Below are positions 27,732-37,504 of a stretch of 64,000 bases of DNA, in pieces. Under the pieces are notes generated by a model. That model saw only the letters and a list, made by a program, of their open reading frames with translations, searched no databases and was not told where the DNA came from. The DNA is from Adhaeribacter aquaticus DSM 16391 (GTDB taxonomy: Bacteria; Bacteroidota; Bacteroidia; Cytophagales; Hymenobacteraceae): assembly GCF_000473365.1 (NCBI RefSeq), contig NZ_KI421517.1, forward strand, positions 1,323,363-1,387,362, read 5' to 3'. Made by a program: the position numbers and the translations under genes. Position 1 is the first letter of the stretch. Every line of letters begins with the position of its first letter.

Positions 27732-28955
27732 ATGAATGTCCCTTTTCTTATAGCAAAACGCTATTTTGTTTCGAAGAAGAAGAGGAATATAATCAGCATT
27801 ATTTCCAATATATCCATGATTGGAGTTGCTGTTGGTTCGGCGGCCCTTATTATTGTGCTTTCGGTTTTTAATGGATTGGAAGATTTAATCCGCAGCATCT
27901 ATGGGAGTTTTGATCCGGATTTACGCATAGTAGCAACAAGGGGCAAAAATTTTGTAACAGATAAAGAATTTCTGGATAGCCTAAGAAATACACCAGGCGT
28001 AGCATTTATAACCGAAGTGGTAGAAGACAATGCTTTGTTGCGTTATGAAGGCCGGCAAAAGGTTATTAAGTTAAAAGGCGTAAGTGGTAATTTCTTTGGC
28101 CAGAATCGGATAGATTCTACTATTATAGAAGGAGATTACCGGTTACGACGCAATGGGTATAATTATGCACTTATTGGTAGAGGAATTCAATACGAGCTAT
28201 CGGTAAGGGTAACTAATGCTATTGTGCCCATGCAGTTACTCTATCCTAAAAAAAAGAAAGGGTTAACATTGACACCGGAGGATGCATTTAATGAAAAATC
28301 CATTATTGCGGGCGGTGTTTTTGTAATAGAAAAGCAATACGATGACAGTTATGTTTTTGTGCCGTTGGAATTTGCCAGCGAACTGTTTGAGTACGGCAAT
28401 AAGCGCTCCTCTCTAGAAATAAAAGTAAAAAAAGGGCAATCTATTGCACGCGTGCAAAATGCCCTGCAAAATTTATTAGGAAACAGATATAAGGTTCTGG
28501 ATAGTGACCAGCAACATGTAAGTTTATTAAGGGCGGTTAAAGTAGAGAAAATGTTTGTGTTTATTACATTTGCTTTCATTTTATTAATTGCCTCTATTAA
28601 TATCTTCTTCTCACTTTCAATGTTGGTAATAGATAAAAAGAAAGATATCGCGATTCTGGCCTCTATGGGAGCTACTCCCGAAATAATTCGAAATATTTTT
28701 CTGGCAGAAGGGGCACTTGTGGCTTGTATTGGTGCAGGAGGAGGCTTGTCGTTAGGCTTGTTGGTGTGTTGGGTACAAAAAACCTTTGGTTTGATTTCAA
28801 TGGGTATGGCTACTGCGCTGGTCGATGCCTATCCCGTAAAAATGCGCCTTTCAGATGTGTTATTAACTGGCCTGACTATCATTTTTATTACCTTGCTGGT
28901 ATCCATTCGGCCAGCTATCAAAGCCGCCGCCATAGAGCCAAAAGATATTCTATAA
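27732..28955 (+). CDS. LolC/LolE-type ABC transporter permease
   Basis: 407 aa. One membrane helix follows RYFVSKKKRNIISIISNISMI at the N-terminus, then a MacB-like periplasmic domain. Three C-terminal helices lie at about 280, 330 and 380, ending in RPAIKAAAIEPKDIL. The FtsX-like signatures (VIDKKKDIAILASMGATP) are typical of the LolCE family, which releases lipoproteins from the inner membrane. The matching ATPase LolD is not adjacent. Assignment to the family is firm; lipoprotein release is inferred from it. Confidence 0.9.
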   Translation: MNVPFLIAKRYFVSKKKRNIISIISNISMIGVAVGSAALIIVLSVFNGLEDLIRSIYGSFDPDLRIVATRGKNFVTDKEFLDSLRNTPGVAFITEVVEDNALLRYEGRQKVIKLKGVSGNFFGQNRIDSTIIEGDYRLRRNGYNYALIGRGIQYELSVRVTNAIVPMQLLYPKKKKGLTLTPEDAFNEKSIIAGGVFVIEKQYDDSYVFVPLEFASELFEYGNKRSSLEIKVKKGQSIARVQNALQNLLGNRYKVLDSDQQHVSLLRAVKVEKMFVFITFAFILLIASINIFFSLSMLVIDKKKDIAILASMGATPEIIRNIFLAEGALVACIGAGGGLSLGLLVCWVQKTFGLISMGMATALVDAYPVKMRLSDVLLTGLTIIFITLLVSIRPAIKAAAIEPKDIL

Positions 28956-29121
28956 ATCTCAAAGCTCAATATTTATTTTAATTAATACAAAATATTTAAC
29001 GATTGTAGCCGTTGCCTATATATTTTTTATAATAATGATTGGTTTAATAAAATAATAATACGATTTAAATAGATTATTTGAAATAATTTATTAATTTAAT
29101 CGTCTGATTATATTAGAACCG

Positions 29122-32067
29122 ATGAAGGTATTCACTACACAGCCTTTTCAGATTGTTTATTCGCTGTTTGAGCACGAATACCTGGGCTATTTATTCCAGT
29201 CATATGTGGTGCAGGTAAATAGTAAAAATCAGCTTACCCTGCAGCACCAAAATATTTCAGCTAAAAATGCCACTGAATTCTCCTCGCGCTTAGATGCAGT
29301 AGATTTTAAATTAATAAGTCTAATAGATCAAATTCAGCAGGAAGCAGTGGTGAAGAAGTTTTCCCCTAAAAAGCTTAGTGTTGCTGATTTCTTCCTTAAA
29401 ACGTTTGATTCCGAAAAAGGCGATAAAGTTTTACAAGATACTATTATTAGCTTCGTGCAAGGCCGGCTTGCCAAGATTCTGGATTTATTATGCCATGATA
29501 AAAAGGTTTTTATTATGGGAAAGGACGGTGAACCTACCTGGAAACCAATACATCTGGCTCAGGATAAAGCCAGTATTCTATTTCATTTCAGACGCAACGA
29601 AGAAAATACGCATTACTTTCCCACTATAAAGTTTGGTGGCGAAAAGTTAGATTTCCAATATAAAAATGCTGTTTTGGTTTGTAATGACCCTGCGTGGTTA
29701 TTATTGAACGATGTGCTATACAGTTTCCAAAAAGATGTAGACGGTAAAAAGCTTCAGCCTTTTCTGAATAAGAAATTTATCTTGATACCGCGGAAAGTGG
29801 AGGAAGCGTATTACCAGAAATTTGTGGCTCCTTTGGTAGAACAATTTGATGTTTATGCCAAAGGCTTCGATATAAAATCGGAGAAGTTTGAACCAAACCC
29901 GCATTTAACTTTTACAGAGATAATAGATGCTGCTGCCAACCCAAAGTTGTTTGTAAATGGTAACGGACTTTTAAATGGAAACGGTAAAAACGGCAGTACT
30001 GAAAAAATTGTTTTTAATCTGTCCTTTAAATACGGCGACTATACCATCCAAAATCAGGATGTAAAGCAGGTAAGTGTAAACGTAGAAAAAACTTCTGATT
30101 CTTATGTGTTTCACCGGCTAATACGGGATATAGATAATGAAAAAGAGTTTGTAAAAGAGCTAACCAAACGGGCATTAGAAGTTAAAAATGGCAAAGCTGT
30201 TTTAGACAAAAATCTGGCTTTTTCGTGGCTGAATAATTACGCACAGGAATTACAGGAACTCGGCTTTACCATTAAACAGCTAAATGGGGGCAGCAATAAA
30301 AATTATTTTATCGGTGAGGTAAAAATTAGTGTCGGCATCCAGGAAAACAACGATTGGTTTGACATTTACGGAACAGTTCATTTCGGTGAATTTGAAGTTC
30401 CTTTTATAAAACTAAAGAGTTACATCCTGAACCGGAGAAACGAATACAAGCTGCCTAACGGACAAATAGCCATTATTCCGGACGAGTGGTTTACCCAATA
30501 CATAGAACTATTTGCTTTTTCGGACGGCGACGAGCAGGAATTAACCTTGCGCAAACACCACATGGCGCTTGTAAATGAGTTGCAGAATGGCAACCTAGCT
30601 GTGGTAACCATGACGCGTAAACTGGAAAAACTGCGCGAGTTTGATACTATTGACGATAAGCCGTTACCAGTTGGTTTTAAAGGGAGTCTGCGTCCCTATC
30701 AAAAAGCGGGTTATAACTGGCTGCACTTTGTAAAAGACTATAAATTTGGCGGTTGTTTAGCTGATGACATGGGTTTAGGAAAAACCGTACAAACGCTGGC
30801 AATGCTACAATACCAAAAGGAAAATGGAGCCCAGAGCGCTTCCCTGCTGGTAATGCCTACTTCGCTTATATATAACTGGCTAAACGAGGCTCAAAGGTTT
30901 ACCCCTGAGTTACGCGTATTGAATTACACTGGGACCTATCGCGATAAAACCGTTTCCCAATTTAAGCACTACGATCTTATTCTTACTTCTTATGGTATTG
31001 TGCGATTAGATAAGGAGTTGCTTAAAAGTTATTATTTTGATTATATAATCCTGGACGAGTCGCAGTCTATTAAAAATCCTGGCTCAAATACTTCTTTAGC
31101 CGTTCGCGAATTAAAGTCCAAGCACAAGTTAATTCTAACGGGTACACCCGTAGAAAACAGCACAATGGATTTATGGTCGCAGATGTCGTTTATAAATCCG
31201 GGGTTATTAGGTAATCAAAATTTCTTTAAAGAAGAGTTTTTGAAGCCCATAGAAAAAGATAAAGACGAAGCCAAAACCAAGAAACTGCATTCGCTGATAA
31301 AACCATTTATTTTGCGGCGGCATAAGTCGCAGGTTGCTACTGAATTGCCAGAAAAAGTAGAGCATATTACCTACTGCAAAATGACGGAAGAACAGGAACA
31401 TGCTTATGAAGAAACCAAGTCTTTCTACCGGAATAAAATCCTGAAAAGTCTGGAAGAAAAAGGGACCAACAATACGCAGTTTATGCTCTTACAGGGCTTA
31501 ATGAAACTAAGACAAATTGCGAATCATCCGCGGATGGCTGATGAAGCTTACGAAGGTGAATCCGGTAAAATGAAAGAAATTATCCGGATGATTCGCAATG
31601 TAGTGGCCAAAGGGCACAAGGTGTTAATATTCAGTCAATTTGTTAAGCATCTGGAAATTGTACGTTCTGCGTTACACGAAAGACAGATAATTTACACCTA
31701 CCTGGACGGCAGTACTAAAAACCGACAGGGGGAGGTAGAACGTTTCCAGAATGATGAAAGCATTCGCGTATTTTTGATTTCACTTAAAGCCGGTGGGGTA
31801 GGGTTGAATTTAACGGCCGCAGATTATGTTTTTATTCTTGACCCGTGGTGGAACCCAGCCATTGAGGCCCAAGCTGTAGACCGGGCGCATCGCATTGGCC
31901 AACAAAATACCGTATTTACTTATAAATTTATTACCAAAGATTCGGTAGAAGAAAAAATACTGGCGCTTCAGAATAAGAAGTTACAGTTAGTTACGGATCT
32001 TATTTCTACGGATGAGGCTATCATGAAAAACTTAACCAAGGATGATATAGAAAACTTATTAAGTTAA
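29122..32067 (+). CDS. SNF2-family DEAD/DEAH-box helicase
   Basis: 981 aa. The N-terminal ~500 residues are a poorly conserved domain found in bacterial SNF2 proteins. The ATPase starts near LRPYQKAGYNWLHFV, with Walker A DDMGLGKTVQT (about residues 548-558), Walker B-like LDESQSIKNP, and motif III LTGTPVENS. The C-terminal lobe has LISLKAGGVGLNLTAADYV and AVDRAHRIGQQNTV. Such proteins translocate on DNA and remodel protein-DNA complexes or RNA polymerase (compare RapA). The gene is alone and ends in an unusually long perfect terminator stem. Confidence 0.95.
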   Translation: MKVFTTQPFQIVYSLFEHEYLGYLFQSYVVQVNSKNQLTLQHQNISAKNATEFSSRLDAVDFKLISLIDQIQQEAVVKKFSPKKLSVADFFLKTFDSEKGDKVLQDTIISFVQGRLAKILDLLCHDKKVFIMGKDGEPTWKPIHLAQDKASILFHFRRNEENTHYFPTIKFGGEKLDFQYKNAVLVCNDPAWLLLNDVLYSFQKDVDGKKLQPFLNKKFILIPRKVEEAYYQKFVAPLVEQFDVYAKGFDIKSEKFEPNPHLTFTEIIDAAANPKLFVNGNGLLNGNGKNGSTEKIVFNLSFKYGDYTIQNQDVKQVSVNVEKTSDSYVFHRLIRDIDNEKEFVKELTKRALEVKNGKAVLDKNLAFSWLNNYAQELQELGFTIKQLNGGSNKNYFIGEVKISVGIQENNDWFDIYGTVHFGEFEVPFIKLKSYILNRRNEYKLPNGQIAIIPDEWFTQYIELFAFSDGDEQELTLRKHHMALVNELQNGNLAVVTMTRKLEKLREFDTIDDKPLPVGFKGSLRPYQKAGYNWLHFVKDYKFGGCLADDMGLGKTVQTLAMLQYQKENGAQSASLLVMPTSLIYNWLNEAQRFTPELRVLNYTGTYRDKTVSQFKHYDLILTSYGIVRLDKELLKSYYFDYIILDESQSIKNPGSNTSLAVRELKSKHKLILTGTPVENSTMDLWSQMSFINPGLLGNQNFFKEEFLKPIEKDKDEAKTKKLHSLIKPFILRRHKSQVATELPEKVEHITYCKMTEEQEHAYEETKSFYRNKILKSLEEKGTNNTQFMLLQGLMKLRQIANHPRMADEAYEGESGKMKEIIRMIRNVVAKGHKVLIFSQFVKHLEIVRSALHERQIIYTYLDGSTKNRQGEVERFQNDESIRVFLISLKAGGVGLNLTAADYVFILDPWWNPAIEAQAVDRAHRIGQQNTVFTYKFITKDSVEEKILALQNKKLQLVTDLISTDEAIMKNLTKDDIENLLS

Positions 32068-32084
32068 CGAAAACATAGTAATAG

Positions 32085-32141
32085 TAGTCCTACAACAGCA
32101 AGGCCAGAACGTAATATTCTGGCCTTGCTGTTGTAGGACTA
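32085..32141 (+). terminator. Intrinsic terminator of the SNF2 gene, 25-bp stem
   Basis: Perfect 25-bp arms (32085-32109 and 32117-32141, core CAACAGCAAGGCCAGAA) with a 7-nt loop, followed by TTTT. It starts 17 bp after the stop codon. Confidence 0.93.
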
Positions 32142-32572
32142 TTTTGTAAAATGGGATATCCAGAGATAAGGAAATTAGCATGAATGCTTGTTCTGGTATG
32201 TGTAATACTGGTGGTTAAGTACAGAAATTTAAGTTAAAGCTATCTTCCTTATACAGAAGAATTAATAAGATTAACTAGCGAACCTGTTTCTTGTTTTTGA
32301 CGAAATCTAAAATTGTTAATAGTAGCTAATTCAAAATTATGAAGTTTAGCTGAAAGCTGTTAATGATATAAGTGGGAAATAAAGGATCAGCAAAGAATAT
32401 TTCTAATAAATATTTAAGGTATTAGCTTATGCAATTAGTTAGTTATCAATTAAATATATTTTATAAAAATATAAAGGGCTAAAAATTATTAAAGTTATAT
32501 AAAATATTATATATAAAGTAATAACTTGTAATCCTAAAATAATGCTGTTTGAAAGAAATTAGCGAATGATTT
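32142..32572. other. AT-rich intergenic region, no gene seen
   Basis: About 430 bp with no ORF of coding character, no tandem repeat and no strong hairpin. It presumably carries the promoter of the SRPBCC gene. Confidence 0.45.
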
Positions 32573-33007
32573 GTGAAAATTAGTATACATACAACCGTAG
32601 GGCAAGACTTTCAAACTGTTTTTTATAACTTCGATCGAGAATTGTTTTTGTATTTAGCTCCTCCTTATCCTAAGCTTAAACTTCTACGATTTGATGGAAC
32701 TGAACCAGGAGATTTGGTTGCAGTCGAGTTAGACTTTGTCCTATTCCGGCAATACTTTGCAAGTTTTATTTTAGATCGGAAAGAATCTGAGAAGGCTGCT
32801 TATTTTATTGATTTGGGACAAAATTTGCCGTGGCCATTGCGGTATTGGCAACACAAGCATTTGATTACTGAACACAATGGCGGCGCTGTTATAAGCGACT
32901 TAATAGAATATAAAACTTTCTCCAAAATTATAGATTGGCTAATTTACCCATTTATGTATGTGCAGTTTGCCCGCAGGAAAGCTATCTATAAATCCGTCTT
33001 TAATTAG
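32573..33007 (+). CDS. SRPBCC-superfamily protein (START/Bet v1-like)
   Basis: 144 aa with a GTG start. The sequence alternates strand-like segments with the C-terminal pattern LPWPLRYWQHKHLI, then ISDLIEYKTFSKIIDWLIYPFMYVQFARRK. This is the end helix typical of SRPBCC/cyclase-dehydrase-like proteins of Bacteroidota. These proteins bind hydrophobic ligands in a deep pocket; the ligand here is unknown. The gene is convergent with and almost touches the minus-strand gene at 33009, with one base between stops. Confidence 0.75.
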   Translation: MKISIHTTVGQDFQTVFYNFDRELFLYLAPPYPKLKLLRFDGTEPGDLVAVELDFVLFRQYFASFILDRKESEKAAYFIDLGQNLPWPLRYWQHKHLITEHNGGAVISDLIEYKTFSKIIDWLIYPFMYVQFARRKAIYKSVFN

Positions 33008-33008
33008 G

Positions 33009-33299
33009 TTAAGCCACTAAAAATTCCTGCACAATAATTTCCCACTCCTGAGCTAACGAAACGTTGGGCATTTTACGGCCTGCGCGGTTGTACCAGTAGT
33101 TGGCATTCCATTGGTCGCCCTCTTTCCGGTGCAGATAAGCGTGCACCAGGCAATGGGGAGCCGTATTTACTTCCTGCGCAATTTCATGAGCCTGGTTCCA
33201 ATCTTCTTTTCCGTCGTACCACATAGCTTTTAATTCGGAGCTTAAGCCTGCGGGAGGATTTCCGTTTGATAAAGAAGATTTAAATTCCTGCAAAGTCAT
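33009..33299 (-). CDS. Conserved small protein of unknown function
   Basis: 96 aa, no signal peptide. It is rich in Trp and His with the conserved-looking core MWYDGKEDWNQAHEIAQEV followed by CLVHAYLHRKEGDQWNANYW. The same pattern occurs in small cytoplasmic proteins of many proteobacteria and Bacteroidota, but I know no function. It stands alone on the minus strand, convergent with the SRPBCC gene. Confidence 0.8.
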   Translation of the reverse strand: MTLQEFKSSLSNGNPPAGLSSELKAMWYDGKEDWNQAHEIAQEVNTAPHCLVHAYLHRKEGDQWNANYWYNRAGRKMPNVSLAQEWEIIVQEFLVA

Positions 33300-33412
33300 A
33301 GAAAGATATAGTAGTTATAGTGCTAATAAGGGTTTACGCAAGCGGCCTTTTTACTGTTAAGCAGCTTAAAAGGGCGTACATGGTATACCGCATAGGTAGA
33401 ATTTAAAAGCAA

Positions 33413-34153
33413 CTAATATGAACGGAAATAAGGAAAGTCTAGGGCAATTTTTTCTCCTAAATGAAAAACCGTTTGTTCAAAATTATTGCCAAGTGTAGAG
33501 GTTAACTCTCTTTCAAATTGCCAAAGTAAATCGTTGGTTTGGCCGTTGTGCAAGCTCACGATGGCTTTGCCGGCACTTGGGCCTGCCATTTTTTTAAAGC
33601 GCTTCAGGTTTTCAAATAACCTAGCCTGGGAAACCAGCTTTTCGTCCCGTTCTATGGTGCAGCTAACAATAGCATCAACACCTAACACAGAGGCCAATTG
33701 TTGAGCTGATAGAGTCTTCAAGCTTTCAGCCGTAATATTATTTTCTTCCAGTAATTGTTTGGTTCTGGAGATATCCTGGATAGTAATATTCTTTATTTTA
33801 AAATACTTTTCTTTTTGTAAGCAGGCAAATAAAACAGGATAAGCATTTTGAGCCTCTAAATAAGCCCGGTGTTGTAATTCCTGAACAGGAGTATGGTATT
33901 TAGGGTCTTTATCAATGATAATATCAATAGGTAAAATAGCTACCTGTTTATGCTCCTGGGTAAGCTCCTTAAATTTTTTGTGGGTTAAAATCTTGCGTAC
34001 GCCTCTATCGGGAGCTTTAACTTTCTCCTTTTTTAGTTTAACCTCGGAGGCAATAAGTTTGGGATGAACTTCTTTAAATAGATGTTGAGCTTGGCTAACG
34101 TAAGAAGCAAAAAATAAAAATAATACTACTGGAAGGGTAAAGCATTGTTTCAT
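33413..34153 (-). CDS. Exported protein of unknown function, possibly GNA1162/CsgG-like fold
   Basis: 246 aa. A signal peptide (MKQCFTLPVVLFLFFASYVSQAQ) precedes a mature domain with HKQVAILPIDIIID, then a helical section and QQLASVLGVDAIVSCTIERDE. It later has SLHNGQTNDLLWQFERELTS. The order of a VAILP strand, a GVDAIV strand and a closing -WQF- strand resembles periplasmic CsgG N-terminal/GNA1162 domains. That resemblance is my inference. No operon partner is evident. Confidence 0.7.
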   Translation of the reverse strand: MKQCFTLPVVLFLFFASYVSQAQHLFKEVHPKLIASEVKLKKEKVKAPDRGVRKILTHKKFKELTQEHKQVAILPIDIIIDKDPKYHTPVQELQHRAYLEAQNAYPVLFACLQKEKYFKIKNITIQDISRTKQLLEENNITAESLKTLSAQQLASVLGVDAIVSCTIERDEKLVSQARLFENLKRFKKMAGPSAGKAIVSLHNGQTNDLLWQFERELTSTLGNNFEQTVFHLGEKIALDFPYFRSY

Positions 34154-34301
34154 TCTCTTAATTAAAAGAAAATTAAGAAGTTATAAAAGTAAAAAATAAT
34201 AAATTTATTTATAGGTAGTTATATCTGAATTTGCAGTTATTTTAAACTATTTTAACCTTTTCAGGTTAACACAGGAAATATAAATTTACTAGTTTACAGG
34301 C

Positions 34302-35768
34302 GTGAAAAAAGCCGGTATTGTAGGTTCTGGTATAGGTGGTATTGCTGCAGCTATTCGATTAGCAGTAAAAGGGTATGCCGTTACCGTTTTTGAAGCTAGC
34401 GAAACCTTTGGCGGCAAGATGAAGCAGTTTCAATTGGGCGGATACCGGTTTGATATGGGGCCATCGTTATTTACGATGCCGCACCTGGTAGACGAGCTAT
34501 TTACTTTGGCTGATAGAAATCCAGGCGATTATTTTCAGTATCAGAAGTTGGATATCATTACCCAATACTTTTTTGCTGACAATACCCGATTAACGGCCTA
34601 TGCCGAGCCTGTTCAATTTGCCCGGGAGGTAGAAGCCACGTTTAATATTCCGCAGGCAGATGTATTGCAGTATTTACATAAAAGTGCCCGCATTTATAAC
34701 GCTACCGCTGATACCTTTTTGCACAAGTCGTTGCATAAGGTAAAAACCTACCTGAGTAAAGATATTTTGAAAACCATACCGGTTCTGCCGGATTTGGGGC
34801 TTACTACCACCATGCACAAAGCTAATGCTCAGGCCTTCCAAGATGCCCGTTTTGTACAACTACTGGATCGGTTTGCTACCTATAATGGCTCAGACCCTTA
34901 TCAGGCTCCGGCTACGTTAAATCTGATTCCGCACTTAGAACATAACCTCGGGGCTTATTATCCAACTGGGGGCATTTATGCTATTGCCAAAAGCTTAGTA
35001 CAATTAGCCGAGGAACTTGGTGTGGTGTTTAAGTACAAGGAGCCGGTGAAGGAAATAGTGGTTGAAAATAACCATATAACGGGTGTACGTACTGCTAAAG
35101 CTCTTTACAATTCTGATGTGGTAGTAAGTAATATGGATATTGTACCTACGTACCGCAAATTGTTGCCTGGTGTAACCGCTCCCGAAGACACCTTGCAACA
35201 ACCCCGTTCCAGTTCTGCTTTAATATACTATTGGGGAATACGCCACAGCTTTCCTGAATTGCACCTGCACAATATATTCTTTAGCAAAAACTATCAGGAA
35301 GAATTCAGACATATTTTTCAGGAAAAGGATATAAGTCTGGACCCCACCGTGTATGTAAACATAACCTCTAAATATTCGCCGGAAGATGCGCCGGAAGAAT
35401 GTGAAAATTGGTTTGTAATGGTAAATGTACCGCATAACGAAGGCCAGGACTGGGATAACTTAATCAGGACAACACGGGCAAATGTGATTCAAAAATTATC
35501 AGCCGTTCTTGGGGTAAATTTAGACCAATTAATAGAAGCAGAACAAATCTGGGATCCGCGGGGCATAGAAGCGCAAACGTCTTCGTTCGCCGGGGCTTTG
35601 TATGGCAGTAGCTCTAACAACAAAATGGCGGCTTTCTTACGTCATGCTAATTTTAGCTCCAGTGTTAAAGGCCTGTACTTTTGTGGAGGCAGTGTGCACC
35701 CGGGAGGTGGTATTCCGTTATGTTTGCTATCTGCTAAAATAGTAGGCGATCTGGTGCCAGCTAACTAG
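34302..35768 (+). CDS. Phytoene desaturase-family oxidoreductase, likely CrtD-type carotenoid 3,4-desaturase
   Basis: 488 aa from a GTG start. The FAD-binding motif GSGIGGIAAAIRLAVKGYAV and E30-region (VFEASETFGGKM) are at the N-terminus, followed by RFDMGPSLFTMP. The C-terminal signature is GLYFCGGSVHPGGGIPLCLLSAKIV, diagnostic of the CrtI/CrtD/CrtN group. Because the next gene is CruF-like, a C-3',4' desaturase acting with a 1',2'-hydratase on monocyclic carotenoids is more likely than CrtI itself. Members act on membrane-dissolved carotenoids. The gap to the next gene is 8 bp, so they form one operon. Confidence 0.88.
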   Translation: MKKAGIVGSGIGGIAAAIRLAVKGYAVTVFEASETFGGKMKQFQLGGYRFDMGPSLFTMPHLVDELFTLADRNPGDYFQYQKLDIITQYFFADNTRLTAYAEPVQFAREVEATFNIPQADVLQYLHKSARIYNATADTFLHKSLHKVKTYLSKDILKTIPVLPDLGLTTTMHKANAQAFQDARFVQLLDRFATYNGSDPYQAPATLNLIPHLEHNLGAYYPTGGIYAIAKSLVQLAEELGVVFKYKEPVKEIVVENNHITGVRTAKALYNSDVVVSNMDIVPTYRKLLPGVTAPEDTLQQPRSSSALIYYWGIRHSFPELHLHNIFFSKNYQEEFRHIFQEKDISLDPTVYVNITSKYSPEDAPEECENWFVMVNVPHNEGQDWDNLIRTTRANVIQKLSAVLGVNLDQLIEAEQIWDPRGIEAQTSSFAGALYGSSSNNKMAAFLRHANFSSSVKGLYFCGGSVHPGGGIPLCLLSAKIVGDLVPAN

Positions 35769-35776
35769 ATAAATAT

Positions 35777-36409
35777 ATGAAAGATAAAAAGCTTGTAATA
35801 GCGGTTACCGTACTAATAATTTTGCATGTGGTCGGTTTTTTTGGAATCGCATTTAGTCCGTACCGTAACTGGTTTTTAGATTTAACAGCTTTTAATCTGG
35901 CAATAACAGCTTTTCTCCTGTTTTCTTTTCATAAGACCTGGAATCTATCATTTACTCTTTTTGCTGCTGTTGCATTTGCGGTAGGGCTTGTGGTAGAATT
36001 AATAGGTGTTCATACCAATCTGCTTTTTGGTAGTTACGTTTATGGAAACGGCTTGGGGCCCAAGCTGTGGGATGTACCCTTGGTTATAGCGCTTAACTGG
36101 TTAATGCTGGTGTACATTACAGGGGTGTTGGTAACGCCTTTTAAATGGCATTGGCTTATAAAAGCATTTTTAGCTGCCGGTTTTATGGTATTACTGGATT
36201 TACTGATTGAGCCTGTTGCCGCCATTTTAAATTTCTGGACCTGGCACAATTACCAAATACCCGCTACCAATTATTGGGGATGGTTAGGAGTAGGCTTTTT
36301 GTTGCAGATTTACTTTCAGCAAGCCGATTTCCAGAAAGCCAACTCCATGGCTAAATATGTATATGCTACCCAGTTTTTTTTCTTTTTAGGATTTAATCTA
36401 ATGTTTTAA
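35777..36409 (+). CDS. Carotenoid biosynthesis protein, CruF-like hydratase
   Basis: 210 aa with about six membrane helices. The family (carotenoid synthesis protein, former DUF422) is recognisable from VELIGVHTNLLFGSYVYGNGLGPKLWDVPLVIALNW and DLLIEPVAAILNFWTW. CruF adds water across the psi end of carotenoids at C-1',2', as in myxol, saproxanthin or bacterioruberin-type pathways. Paired here with a CrtD-like desaturase, it would yield 1'-hydroxy-3',4'-didehydro carotenoids. No crtB, crtI, crtY or crtZ is in the window. Confidence 0.85.
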   Translation: MKDKKLVIAVTVLIILHVVGFFGIAFSPYRNWFLDLTAFNLAITAFLLFSFHKTWNLSFTLFAAVAFAVGLVVELIGVHTNLLFGSYVYGNGLGPKLWDVPLVIALNWLMLVYITGVLVTPFKWHWLIKAFLAAGFMVLLDLLIEPVAAILNFWTWHNYQIPATNYWGWLGVGFLLQIYFQQADFQKANSMAKYVYATQFFFFLGFNLMF

Positions 36410-36724
36410 TTACTGGTTTAGTAGTAAGGCGCTAAACAATAAAAGAACAAACTTGCTTGATAGAAGTGGTAAAAGGTGAAAATAAAGCTTTAACGGTAAC
36501 CCTTTTCAGTACGCTTTAGCTTTCGCAGGTAACTCTTTAAAATATCTCTGAAACCTTCTCCCTTGCTCCATTAATTTTGTGTTTTCGTAATCTAAAATGG
36601 TAAATTTTATTGAATATTTTCTAAAATGTATCTTTTTTAAGCTTGGAAACTAATTATGTGTTAAAAGTTTTTATCTTGTTTTAAATTTTAGATACTTAAA
36701 ATAGTAAAGCTTCAATAGAGAAAT
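36410..36724. other. Intergenic region, no gene seen
   Basis: About 315 bp between cruF-like and the first TetR gene. It shows no coding frame or strong inverted repeat; promoter elements are not obvious. Confidence 0.4.
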
Positions 36725-37345
36725 ATGGTATTAGCAGGCCGGGAAGCATTATTCAGGAAAGCCATGTCCTATTTTTATAAAAATGGGGTAAAAAGTATAT
36801 CCGGAAAAAAGATATGCGAAGATTTTGATTTATCTGAGGAAGACTTTAAAATTCATTTCAAAAACAAAGAAGGCTTTCTGAGGCAGGCAGTTGAATTTGA
36901 TCTGGAAGACCAGAAAAATCAGGAAAAGGAAGTATTGGTAAATACAGACAATGCTGTAGAGGAAATTATTAAAATACTGCGCCACTATACACTTAAAATA
37001 GCCAATATACATCCTTCTTATTTTATTCAGATCCAATATTTGTACCCGGAGGTATGGCAAACTTATCTGCGGCATGCCCAAATGTACGGCTATTACCTAT
37101 TCTACGACCTCATTAGCAAAGGCATCGATCAACAGTTACTTCGTCGGGATTTAAATATTGAAATTGTGACGAAGGTTTTGATAGAACAAATTAATGTAAT
37201 GCATAATACTCATCTCTTTCCTAAACATCGGTATAATATGGGCGAGGTGTTTAGAAGCATTTACCTGTTTTACTTACGCGGTATTTGTACTGAGAAAGGG
37301 TTACATAAAGCCGATCAGTTATTTGTTCATAACATTTTTGATTAA
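36725..37345 (+). CDS. TetR/AcrR-like regulator, first of a tandem pair
   Basis: 206 aa. An N-terminal helix-turn-helix of TetR type (LFRKAMSYFYKNGVKSISGKKICEDFDLSEEDFKIHFKNKEGFL) is followed by an all-helical ligand domain. The C-terminus ends with FRSIYLFYLRGICTEKG. It is a clear paralogue of the next gene: both share the N-IE/QLVTKVLIEQ, FPxxRYNxxEVFRSIYL and RGICTE segments. No transporter or enzyme gene is divergently placed, so the target is unknown. Confidence 0.85.
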   Translation: MVLAGREALFRKAMSYFYKNGVKSISGKKICEDFDLSEEDFKIHFKNKEGFLRQAVEFDLEDQKNQEKEVLVNTDNAVEEIIKILRHYTLKIANIHPSYFIQIQYLYPEVWQTYLRHAQMYGYYLFYDLISKGIDQQLLRRDLNIEIVTKVLIEQINVMHNTHLFPKHRYNMGEVFRSIYLFYLRGICTEKGLHKADQLFVHNIFD

Positions 37346-37504
37346 TCAAGTTTTTCTCTCTTCCTCCATAGGAGCAGGTACAAATTAATATTGAGTAGAA
37401 TCTAATTAATTTTTCTATTTTTAACCAGTAATAATTCAGGAAGTATCAATATTAAAGGCTGATTGTATTTGCTAATTGGCTAAAAAGCGTGACGTATAAA
37501 TAAA

